Of a stretch of DNA of 64,000 nt, positions 36,679 to 44,166 are shown in pieces. The position numbers were made by a program, and so were the translations under genes. This DNA is from Verrucomicrobiota bacterium (GTDB lineage Bacteria > Verrucomicrobiota > Verrucomicrobiia > Verrucomicrobiales > Akkermansiaceae): contig JAURPJ010000090.1 of assembly GCA_030835305.1 (NCBI GenBank), forward strand, positions 51,612 to 115,611. The letters are read 5' to 3'. Position 1 is the first letter of the stretch. Each line of letters opens with the position of its first letter. Below the pieces are notes generated by a model. The model was not told the DNA's origin. It did not search any database and saw only the letters and a list, made by a program, of their open reading frames with translations.

Positions 36679-38994
36679 TCATTGGTCGCTCTGATAAAGA
36701 GCGGCCAATTCGTTGAGACTTTTTGCGGTGTAGAGCTTCCAACGGGAGTCCTGATAGTTTCCGTTTCGGCAATCTTGAGAAATTGCGACGAGTGGTTCTT
36801 CCCGGTGGGTTTTGGCAATCCAGTTGAAAAACGCGGCGGTTTGCGACCCTCCTTCCTTGAATTTCCCTTTGTCAGGATTCTCGGCAATGTCTCCGCGCAG
36901 ACGGGCATCTATGCCGGTTGCGATCCAAGCGGGCGAGGTAGCCGGATAGCTTTGAAGTTGCGGGATGAGGCGCCTTAGAACCCAGTCCTTCACCTGGGCC
37001 GCGGTGAGGTTGCCCGGCTCACCCGCTTTGATCTCAAAGGTGCGCGGGGTGTCGGGATAGTGGGCGGTGCCGAGCCGCCCGGCGAGTGGGAGCCAGTTCT
37101 CGAAGAAGACCTTTCGGGCGGTTTCGATTTCGTCGCGAAACTCGGGGTTCTTGCTAAAGTCGGCTTTGAAAGTGAGCTCAATTTTCTCTTTGTTGAACTG
37201 AAGTTCGACCTCTCTCTTCTCATCATGAACAGGGGCAAGGAGAGCGGGAGTCAGCTGAAGTTCTCCAAAAATCAGCGGCTCGTCTTGCGGAGCGGTCGCT
37301 CGGATTCGAACGAAGCGGGTTCCGTCCGGGAGCTGAAGTTTGCCGGCTCCTTCGAAAAGTTTTTCCGGAGGGCCCCAGATTTTACCATCCTTTGATAGTT
37401 CGAGGATGCCGGATTCCAGGATGCCGACGGTAGTTCCATTTTTCCCGGTATCCACAGTCACTTCGCCAGTGGCAGCCCATGGGAATTCCGCGGTGAGGTG
37501 GTCACCGTCTTTGAGGCCGCCGACAGACCAAAAAAAGCTATCGGGTTTGCCGTCGAAAACAAGGGCCGGACCGTATCCTTCGCGGGCTTCGATTGTTGAA
37601 GTGATGATGGTGCCATGAACCGCTTTGTCGGTAGGTGGATCGTAAACGATGGAGGCATAGACTTTGCCGAGTCGATAGCGCTTGTCGAGCGAGTCGAGCC
37701 TGGTCCGAAATTCATCGTATTTCAAGTTGGAGGCGGGCAGCCAGGTGGCTTCGGCAAAAGCTGCGATCCTTGGAAAGACGAGGTATTGGAGCTTGGCGAA
37801 TTCGTGAACGTAACGGGTGCGGAGGCTGGCTTGGGAAAGTGGTGCCGGTTGCCATTGGTAGACTTTGCTGACAGGGTTAAACCCTTCTTCTGCTTCGAGC
37901 TTGGGGGCGAGGAGGAGTTCGGCTTCCTTGGGCCGTGAGTAGACCGAGAAGTCGGTTGTTTTGATGTCTTCCGAGAGCAGAAGTTTCTTCCCGTGTTTGG
38001 CGATGACTTCTCCGAGAGAGTCGTGGAATGCCGATGAGTTGCCCTGGATCCGGATATATTCCGCAGGGAAGAGTCCGGCGACTTCAGCGAAGAGTTCGTC
38101 GAGGAATTTGAGAGTGGATTCATTCTGAAGGATGCTGACTTTCCGCTTCTCCCAGGTATTGGCGACCTTGAGGGGTGACGCACCGAGCTCTGGATAAGAG
38201 GCGATCAATGAAGTCGCTCCGGTCGTAAGGGTGAAGGTCGGGACTATGGTGATGGCACGGGAGCGAGCGAGCGAAATGAGCTCTTTGAGTTTTTCTTGAG
38301 GATAGTATCCGGCGTATTCGGTGGAGTCGCTGCCCTTGGGGTCGCCGAAAGGTGGAGTGGATGCACGGACGCTTCCGACTTCGTGCAGCTTTGGATACCT
38401 CAAGCTCTCCATGCGCCATCCATGATCTCCGTTCAATTGGAGATGCAGTTCGTTGAGCTTGTGAAAGGAGAGCCAATCGATGAGCGATTTCAAGTCATCG
38501 GTCGGGAAGAGGTGGGCGCTGACATCGAGGTGGAAGACGCGGCGTGGGTTTTCCGGCCAATCTTCAATGATCTGGGTAGGAATAAGTGCTCTCGGGAATG
38601 TTTTTTCGGCAACTGGGAGAAGTTGCGCCATCGTTTGAATTCCATGCATCAGGCCGGGCAGGTCGCTTCCTTGGATGGTGGCTCCCTCCGGGGAGATCTC
38701 GATTCGATAAAATTCCTCCTTCTCAAATTTCCCGAGGCTCAGCCGGATGGCGCGCTTGTAGCGCAAACGACCCACTTGTTTAACAGTGCGAAAGCGGTGC
38801 ACATAGCCGGTGGTTCTCTGGAGGGCGGCTGTAAGGACTTCGGCCTGCGCGGCCAAATTGGCAGGAGCGATGACCGCAGTTTGAACATCAACGACTAATT
38901 TTCCGGTTCCCGGAACGATTTCCCGGGGCATTGGAACCAGTGTCGCCTTCAAATATGAGGTTAAGGCGATGGTTAAAACGATGAAAAGCCGCAT
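36679..38994 (-). CDS. GH20-like protein without catalytic pair, BSP-like C-terminus
   Basis: A 771-aa exported protein with a signal peptide (1-16). Residues 20-145 match the GH20 N-terminal domain (GLMHGIQTMAQLL), and 150-470 the hexosaminidase barrel: FHLDVSAHLFPTDDLKSLID and LHLQLNGDHGWRMESLRYPK. The catalytic Asp-Glu pair, normally in HxGGDE, is missing: the place reads YIRIQGNSS (313-321). A discoidin-like domain (about 480-590) and a basic-secretory-protein-like region (about 605-770, with SPAWIATGIDARLRGD) follow; the latter lacks the HExxH zinc motif. The protein may bind N-acetylhexosamine glycans without cutting them. The barrel call is firm, the inactivity is inferred from the motif loss. 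Confidence 0.78.
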   Translation of the reverse strand: MRLFIVLTIALTSYLKATLVPMPREIVPGTGKLVVDVQTAVIAPANLAAQAEVLTAALQRTTGYVHRFRTVKQVGRLRYKRAIRLSLGKFEKEEFYRIEISPEGATIQGSDLPGLMHGIQTMAQLLPVAEKTFPRALIPTQIIEDWPENPRRVFHLDVSAHLFPTDDLKSLIDWLSFHKLNELHLQLNGDHGWRMESLRYPKLHEVGSVRASTPPFGDPKGSDSTEYAGYYPQEKLKELISLARSRAITIVPTFTLTTGATSLIASYPELGASPLKVANTWEKRKVSILQNESTLKFLDELFAEVAGLFPAEYIRIQGNSSAFHDSLGEVIAKHGKKLLLSEDIKTTDFSVYSRPKEAELLLAPKLEAEEGFNPVSKVYQWQPAPLSQASLRTRYVHEFAKLQYLVFPRIAAFAEATWLPASNLKYDEFRTRLDSLDKRYRLGKVYASIVYDPPTDKAVHGTIITSTIEAREGYGPALVFDGKPDSFFWSVGGLKDGDHLTAEFPWAATGEVTVDTGKNGTTVGILESGILELSKDGKIWGPPEKLFEGAGKLQLPDGTRFVRIRATAPQDEPLIFGELQLTPALLAPVHDEKREVELQFNKEKIELTFKADFSKNPEFRDEIETARKVFFENWLPLAGRLGTAHYPDTPRTFEIKAGEPGNLTAAQVKDWVLRRLIPQLQSYPATSPAWIATGIDARLRGDIAENPDKGKFKEGGSQTAAFFNWIAKTHREEPLVAISQDCRNGNYQDSRWKLYTAKSLNELAALYQSDQ

Positions 38995-39086
38995 GCCGGA
39001 AAGATGGAGCGCGTTTTTATGCAGTGCAAGGCGACATCTGGAAAGACCGCTACGAATTGAACCGTAGGGACTCCACTCACTTGCAT

Positions 39087-40613
39087 ATGAAACGAATCTT
39101 CACTGTCTTTCTCCTGACTGCTTTGCCTGTTTTGGCTAAACTGAAACTCCCACATCTCTTCTCGGACGGGATGGTATTACAACAGGACACCACTGCGCGG
39201 GTCTGGGGTTGGACCGAGCCGAATGCGCCGGTTAAGTTGAGTTTTGCCGGAGAAGATCATGGGACCCGAGCGGATCAGAACGGAGATTGGAAATTCGATC
39301 TCAAGGGGCTGAAGACAAGCGCCAAGGGTAGCGAGCTTGTGGTAGAAGCCGCTGGCTCGAAAAAAGTGATCAAAGATGTTCTGGTCGGAGAAGTTTGGTT
39401 GGCCTCCGGGCAGTCGAACATGGAGTGGCGGGTTTCCGGCAGTGCAAATGCCAATGAGGAGGTGGCCAAGGCCAACGACCCTTTATTGCGGGTTTTTGTT
39501 TCGGCGAATGTCGCGGAGAGTCGCCCGCAGAAAGACTGGCAGGGAGATTGGAAGGCGACCCGGCCAGAGAACACCGGGTCGTTTACCGCGGTTGGTTACT
39601 ACTTTGCGAAGAAGCTTCGTGTGGAGCTGGGCGTGCCGGTTGGAGTGATCGAGTGTGCCTGGGGTGGGAAGCCGGTTCAGGCATTCACAAGTGAAGAGGC
39701 TCTGGGTGAGTTGCCGGCTGGAAAAGCCCTTCTGGAAATGAAGGCCAAGGCGATCGCCGGGTATGACCCAAAAAAGGTGGGAGAGAGTTTTCAAAAGCAG
39801 GTGAAGGCCTACAAGGAAAAGTTGGCCCAGTGGGAGAAGAACAAGAAGGGGCCAAAGCCGCGTGGTCCTCGCAAGGCTGGTGACCCGGGGAAAAATCCTT
39901 CGATGCCGTCTACCATCTACAATGGTATGATTGCGCCGATCGTGGGCTACGGGAACCGCGGCGCGATTTGGTATCAGGGAGAGTCGAACGCCAATGGTGG
40001 AACCGCGCAAAGCTACGAGGAGCTTCTGGGTTGCATGGTGGCAGACTGGCGTCAGCGCTGGGGGCACGAGCTTTCCTTCTACTGGGTGCAATTGGCTAAC
40101 TTCCGTGAGCCAACTACGGAGCCAGGTATCGAGAGTGATTGGGTGGTGGTGCAGGATGAGATGCGCCGTGCTCTTAAAACGATTTCGAAGAGTGGAATGG
40201 CTGTCATCAATGACATCGGCGATGCCCGTGATATTCACCCGAAGAATAAACATGACGTTGGTGAGCGTCTCGCCCGCTGGGCTCTGGTTCAGGATTACGG
40301 CAAGAAAGATGTCGTGATTTCCGGTCCTCTCTATTCCGGAATGGAAAAAAGGGATGGCAAGATCGTGGTTTCATTTGACCATGCTTCAGGATTGAAGGCG
40401 CGCGATGGCAAGGATTTGCAACGCTTCGAAATCGCAGGTGCCGATGGCAAGTGGCAGTGGGCCAAGGCCGCGATCGATGGTGAAAAAGTCGTTCTTTGGC
40501 ACGATACCATCAAGGATCCCACCAAAGCTCGGTATGCATGGGCTGCAAATCCGCAGGGGGCCAATCTCGTCAATGGCGAGGGATTGCCTGCGAGTTGTTT
40601 CACGACAGAGTAG
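39087..40613 (+). CDS. Sialate O-acetylesterase-type SGNH esterase
   Basis: A 508-aa secreted esterase; the ATG at 39087 (MKRIFTVFLLTALPVLAK) starts a signal peptide and is chosen over an in-frame start 21 codons upstream. An N-terminal jelly-roll (PHLFSDGMVLQQDT, VWGWTEP) precedes the SGNH core: GEVWLASGQSNMEW with the nucleophile Ser, AIWYQGESNANG, and a DIHPKNKHDVGERLARW end with Asp and His. A Lys/Pro-rich insertion (KNKKGPKPRGPRKAG) lies near the middle. It removes O-acetyl groups from sialic acids or other sugars. It is divergent from the GH20-like gene, so the two may share a promoter and a substrate. Confidence 0.92.
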   Translation: MKRIFTVFLLTALPVLAKLKLPHLFSDGMVLQQDTTARVWGWTEPNAPVKLSFAGEDHGTRADQNGDWKFDLKGLKTSAKGSELVVEAAGSKKVIKDVLVGEVWLASGQSNMEWRVSGSANANEEVAKANDPLLRVFVSANVAESRPQKDWQGDWKATRPENTGSFTAVGYYFAKKLRVELGVPVGVIECAWGGKPVQAFTSEEALGELPAGKALLEMKAKAIAGYDPKKVGESFQKQVKAYKEKLAQWEKNKKGPKPRGPRKAGDPGKNPSMPSTIYNGMIAPIVGYGNRGAIWYQGESNANGGTAQSYEELLGCMVADWRQRWGHELSFYWVQLANFREPTTEPGIESDWVVVQDEMRRALKTISKSGMAVINDIGDARDIHPKNKHDVGERLARWALVQDYGKKDVVISGPLYSGMEKRDGKIVVSFDHASGLKARDGKDLQRFEIAGADGKWQWAKAAIDGEKVVLWHDTIKDPTKARYAWAANPQGANLVNGEGLPASCFTTE

Positions 40614-40820
40614 ATCGCCAGGCTCGAGCAGGAAGATTTTCACTGAAGAGATTGTCAATTCGGTGGAATTGATTCTATTTGGGTGATAAGCCCCGGGAAC
40701 GCTGACAGATACGGCCAGGGTCGTCGGTGACACTTCGCAAAGGCCGGGCCGGAGGGATACCGGGTTGTCGAGATGTGTCAGTTCATTCTGACCACGGTGG
40801 ACATGGGAGATTTCACCTGT
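40614..40820. other. Spacer between convergent genes
   Basis: About 207 bp between the esterase stop and the end of the regulator gene. No gene, and no strong terminator hairpin with a T tract, was found. Confidence 0.4.
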
Positions 40821-41897
40821 TCACTGGCGTTGCGAGGGAGCAAGGCCAACGGTGCCTCCCTCGATGAATTCTGCCTTGGTGAGGGTTTGGCGCCGATCAA
40901 CTTTTCCCTGGCTGATGTTTGCGGCCCAATTGACGATTCGGCGAACGATGGGTCGGTGGTCCCAGCGGACGTGAGCGACCGAGGGTCGAAGCCAGTCGAA
41001 GGTTTGATCGGGATCGCGGCAAATAAGCGAGACGTCTTCAGGCGTAATGATTCCCCGGCGGGCGAGGTGGTCTTTGACTGCGTGAAAGACGAAGGGTTCA
41101 TCAACGATGAGAGCCGTGGGGGGAGTGACTTTAAAAAGACCGTCAAGTACCCGTTGGAGACCGTCAGCGGAGTTTTCCCATTCCGGGAGATTATAGGAAC
41201 CGATGCTGAGACCATGGTTGGCCATTTCGTCAAAGACTGCTTGATCCGAACGACCCGGACCTCCTGCTCGTTGGCTTTCTCTGGCGAGAATCACGATGCG
41301 TTGATGGCCTAATTCGACCAATCGCTGCACAATGAGACGTCCGACGGCTTCATGATCAGGGCCAACGCCCGCAATGGCGAACTTACGTCGTCGACCGAAC
41401 AGGGCAAAGACCGGAGTCTCTTGGTTTGAGAACCACTGCAGAACGTTTCGGGCGGCGGCGCAGACGATCCAGGCATCGGCATCAGTTTCTTTGACCATGC
41501 TTTGAATCCGGGGGACCTTCATCTGGAGCTCTGTGAGGGTTTTGGCAGACTGAATGACGCGGTGTCCGGACCTGGTTAGCTTGTGGCGGAGATCCACCAT
41601 GTAGTCGTCATTCAGGGAAGCGACTTCATATTCGAGAATGGCGATCCGCAATGAAGCGGCATTTTTCGAGGTGGAGGGCATGACAATCTTCCTCGGTCGC
41701 CCGGGCCCCTGACCAAACAGGATGCCTTCCTGTTCCAGAATGGTTAGCGCAGCCCAGATCGTTTTACTGTCGACTCCCAATTCCGCTGCCAAAGACGGAC
41801 TTCCGGGCATCGTTCCACTCCATTGGCCAAGCAACAATTTTGAACGCAGGTGATCTGCGACTTGTTGGGAGGGAGAAAGAATATTGAAGTTTGCCAT
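40821..41897 (-). CDS. GntR-type HTH regulator with LacI-like sensor domain
   Basis: Transcription regulator of 358 aa. The N-terminal winged helix is GntR-like: QQVADHLRSKLLLGQWSG and SLAAELGVDSKTIWAALTI, then LEQEGILFGQGPGRPRKI. From about residue 80 the protein is a periplasmic-binding-protein fold as in LacI/GalR and AraR-type hybrids (VGPDHEAVGRLIVQRLVELG, TALIVDEPFVFHAVKDHLA, ITPEDVSLICRD). It should bind a sugar or sugar acid in the cytoplasm. Because it diverges from the secreted-protein gene at 42069, its operator probably lies in the spacer. The target genes are not known. Confidence 0.87.
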   Translation of the reverse strand: MANFNILSPSQQVADHLRSKLLLGQWSGTMPGSPSLAAELGVDSKTIWAALTILEQEGILFGQGPGRPRKIVMPSTSKNAASLRIAILEYEVASLNDDYMVDLRHKLTRSGHRVIQSAKTLTELQMKVPRIQSMVKETDADAWIVCAAARNVLQWFSNQETPVFALFGRRRKFAIAGVGPDHEAVGRLIVQRLVELGHQRIVILARESQRAGGPGRSDQAVFDEMANHGLSIGSYNLPEWENSADGLQRVLDGLFKVTPPTALIVDEPFVFHAVKDHLARRGIITPEDVSLICRDPDQTFDWLRPSVAHVRWDHRPIVRRIVNWAANISQGKVDRRQTLTKAEFIEGGTVGLAPSQRQ

Positions 41898-42068
41898 CTA
41901 ACATTTTCGATCTTATCCGGTGATGGATAGGCGGCAATTGCAAATGAAGTTTTTCTCTCGTGTTGGGCCGGCTCATTTTCTCCAGAGGTATTATTGCTTT
42001 GCTAGGGCTTTTGTAATCATATCTTGAGCGGCTACGGACGACCCAGGTTCCAGCAAGCCCGATTCCGA
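41898..42068. promoter_or_regulatory. Divergent spacer with a GCAATTGC palindrome
   Basis: A 171-bp spacer between the regulator and the secreted-protein gene. An 8-bp palindrome, GCAATTGC, lies at 41934-41941, 37 bp upstream of the regulator start; it could be the core of its own operator. Evidence is weak: one short palindrome. Confidence 0.35.
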
Positions 42069-42989
42069 ATGACCATGAAACCAAAGCTCTTTCTAGCCGT
42101 GTTATTCGTCTCTGCCTGTGGCTCCCACGCCGGGGTGGTAACATTTAGTGAAACTTCTCCCACCGTAAATGGTGCGGATAGCGCGAACCTCATCTGGACT
42201 GATACCGTAACAGAGAAGGTTTACAGTGATGCTTCCAATCTCGGACAGTCATTTACAACAGGTCCGGACCAATCCGGCTATTTGTTGAAGTCCTTTGCGA
42301 TCCAGATCAACAGCACCAGTTCCATTGACCCTGCTCCGGTCGGGAGAAACTACACTGTCCGGGTGGTGTCGATTGATGGGAATGGAGCGACGACCACGGT
42401 CGCGATGGAGCCAGATCATCTTCAAACCGGAGCCTGGTCGGCAGGCGATTGGATGACGTGGACACTTGATACTCCGGTGACGTTGAATCCGGACATGGTT
42501 TACGGCATCGATATTGAACACACCACCGGGGGGAATTGGCGTAATGGCATTCCCTACCTGAGATACAATCGAACCGATGATCTCGCGGGTGGAGCCTACT
42601 ACCGCAAAGCGGATGGTGATCCTGCCGAGATGAATGCCGATGAAGGAAGGGATTTTGTCTTCCATATCGATCTTGATCCCGCCAGCGGCGTTACCGCTTC
42701 CGGATTATCAATCACGAGTCTCACCAAGGTTGGAGATACAGAGTGGGAGGTGGTTCTGGCCGGCGGTCTTGCGGAGACAAGCTATGAGCTGCGTTCCGAT
42801 TGCGCGCTGGATTTTGCGCCGGGCGATCTCATTGAAAATCTCTCGCAGGGAAATCCCGGCATTGATGCGGGAACAATTGGTGGGCCCAACAATAGCGTGA
42901 TTACCACTGATGAGAGCGGGAACGCGACTTTTCGGGTGACGCTATCCGATTCTCCTTCTTGCTTCCTTCGTGCGCAGCTCGCTCAATGA
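42069..42989 (+). CDS. Secreted beta-sandwich protein of unknown function
   Basis: A 306-aa exported protein; the start at 42069 or 42075 gives MKPKLFLAVLFVSACGSHAG, a signal peptide with a Cys that could mark a lipoprotein but lacks a clear lipobox. Residues 20-205 form a beta-rich domain (LGQSFTTGPDQSGYLLKSF, MVYGIDIEHTTGGNWRNG) of the choice-anchor type seen in Verrucomicrobia. The last 75 residues form the small C-terminal module also seen in other exported proteins here, ending CFLRAQLAQ. It overlaps the next gene by ATGA. The function is unknown. Confidence 0.75.
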   Translation: MTMKPKLFLAVLFVSACGSHAGVVTFSETSPTVNGADSANLIWTDTVTEKVYSDASNLGQSFTTGPDQSGYLLKSFAIQINSTSSIDPAPVGRNYTVRVVSIDGNGATTTVAMEPDHLQTGAWSAGDWMTWTLDTPVTLNPDMVYGIDIEHTTGGNWRNGIPYLRYNRTDDLAGGAYYRKADGDPAEMNADEGRDFVFHIDLDPASGVTASGLSITSLTKVGDTEWEVVLAGGLAETSYELRSDCALDFAPGDLIENLSQGNPGIDAGTIGGPNNSVITTDESGNATFRVTLSDSPSCFLRAQLAQ

Positions 42990-43822
42990 ACGAGGCTGTG
43001 AATTCATCGACTGCTCAGCCGGACGAGCCCTTCTGGAAGCGACTCTTTGCGCCCGGAGGATTTGAGTGGGCTTTTCGGATGCGGAAGGGAGAGGCCGCGT
43101 CCTTTTTCGCCCGACAGGATGAGTCCGGGCTTCTCTTGAAGCAGCGAAGCCAGCAATTGGATGAGAATCTTGAGCGGTATTTGGCCTGTACTGCGGAGGG
43201 TGAAAAACTGGTGGAGCAGACTTGGAAGCTGGCTTTGGGTTGGGAGCAGGTTGTGGCAACCGAGCGGGACGATCTCAAATCTCTCTCGAAACTGTGGGAG
43301 GCCGATTTGCTATTCATGGATCGGGCCACAGGCACGGTGGCAGCGGGAGCAGTGTGCTTTCCCTCGTCGTGGGATCTGCGTCATGCCATCGGGAAGACGC
43401 TCGACGAAGTTCATGGAGTGGTTCCAAGATTGAACCCACAGATTGGCGAAATGATCAGACGCTTTCTGGAGAAGCTCGAGCCGGGAAAATCGTACTGTCG
43501 CGAGAACTGGAGTTTCACGCGGAGTGATGAGCTTGATTATCATCCGGATCTAAATCGTCCGCGCCTCGATGATTCGTTGACCTTGGGTGAGGTTCACTTG
43601 CGGATCGAGCATCAGCTTTTCACGGGGCTCCCCGATGGGGTTCTCATGGGGATTCGTATTGAAACCACTCCTTTGAAGGATTTGGCGCAAGATGCGGTGG
43701 TTTGGAAAACCACTGCCGAGAAACTCCGCACAATGCCGGATGATGTGGCTGTCTACAAATCGATGGACGCAGCCATTCCCGCAATGCTTCGGGAGATGGA
43801 AGGCTACCGGGGCCTTCGGTAG
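42986..43822 (+). CDS. DUF3445 (haem-dependent N-demethylase alpha-like) protein
   Basis: A 278-aa cytoplasmic protein starting at the ATG in the ATGA overlap with the upstream stop (42986). Features of the DUF3445/HDOD-alpha-like family are FEWAFRMRKGEAASFF, LWEADLLFMDR, CFPSSWDLRHAIGKTLDEVH with GVVPRLNPQ, NWSFTRSDELDYHPD and LGEVHLRIEHQLFTGLPDG. The family includes the haem-binding subunit of dimethylamine and related N-demethylases. The partner flavoprotein and ferredoxin subunits are not in the window, so the substrate cannot be named. Coupling to a secreted-protein gene is odd for an enzyme of this kind. Confidence 0.83.
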   Translation: MNEAVNSSTAQPDEPFWKRLFAPGGFEWAFRMRKGEAASFFARQDESGLLLKQRSQQLDENLERYLACTAEGEKLVEQTWKLALGWEQVVATERDDLKSLSKLWEADLLFMDRATGTVAAGAVCFPSSWDLRHAIGKTLDEVHGVVPRLNPQIGEMIRRFLEKLEPGKSYCRENWSFTRSDELDYHPDLNRPRLDDSLTLGEVHLRIEHQLFTGLPDGVLMGIRIETTPLKDLAQDAVVWKTTAEKLRTMPDDVAVYKSMDAAIPAMLREMEGYRGLR

Positions 43823-44154
43823 CGGCGGTATTTTGAGGGGGATTCCTCTTCCCGTTCCTTGGTGACTCGATAGCCAACAAGATAGAAGAAGAGACCGATA
43901 CTGAAAAAAGTGATTCCGATTAAAATGGTAAGACTTCCCCCTTCACCGTATTTGTCTCCTGCTAGGGTCGTCCCGGCAGAGCTCCCGTAGGCTGCTCTTC
44001 CTCCACCTCCTCCGGTGCTACTTTGTGCAAAAACTCTTGGCCGGCAGATCAAGAGGTAAACGCCAGCCAAGGAAAAGATTGTGCTAATCAATGTGAGATA
44101 AGGAGTGCCATCGGGACCGCTCATTTTGAAAATAAGACGGAGCGTGTTCTTCAT
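43804..44154 (-). CDS. Small two-helix membrane protein
   Basis: A 116-aa protein from the ATG at 44154 (MKNTLRLIF). Two hydrophobic helices (YLTLISTIFSLAGVYLLICR and LTILIGITFFSIGLFFYLVG) are separated by a Gly/Ser-rich loop (SSTGGGGGRAAYGSSAG), and the C-terminus is rich in Arg, Tyr and Lys. No family recognised. It follows the DUF1592 gene on the same strand by 12 bp, so it may be the last gene of that operon. Its 3' end overlaps the convergent DUF3445 gene by 19 bp. Confidence 0.6.
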   Translation of the reverse strand: MKNTLRLIFKMSGPDGTPYLTLISTIFSLAGVYLLICRPRVFAQSSTGGGGGRAAYGSSAGTTLAGDKYGEGGSLTILIGITFFSIGLFFYLVGYRVTKEREEESPSKYRRYRRPR

Positions 44155-44166
44155 TCCCGACATCGA

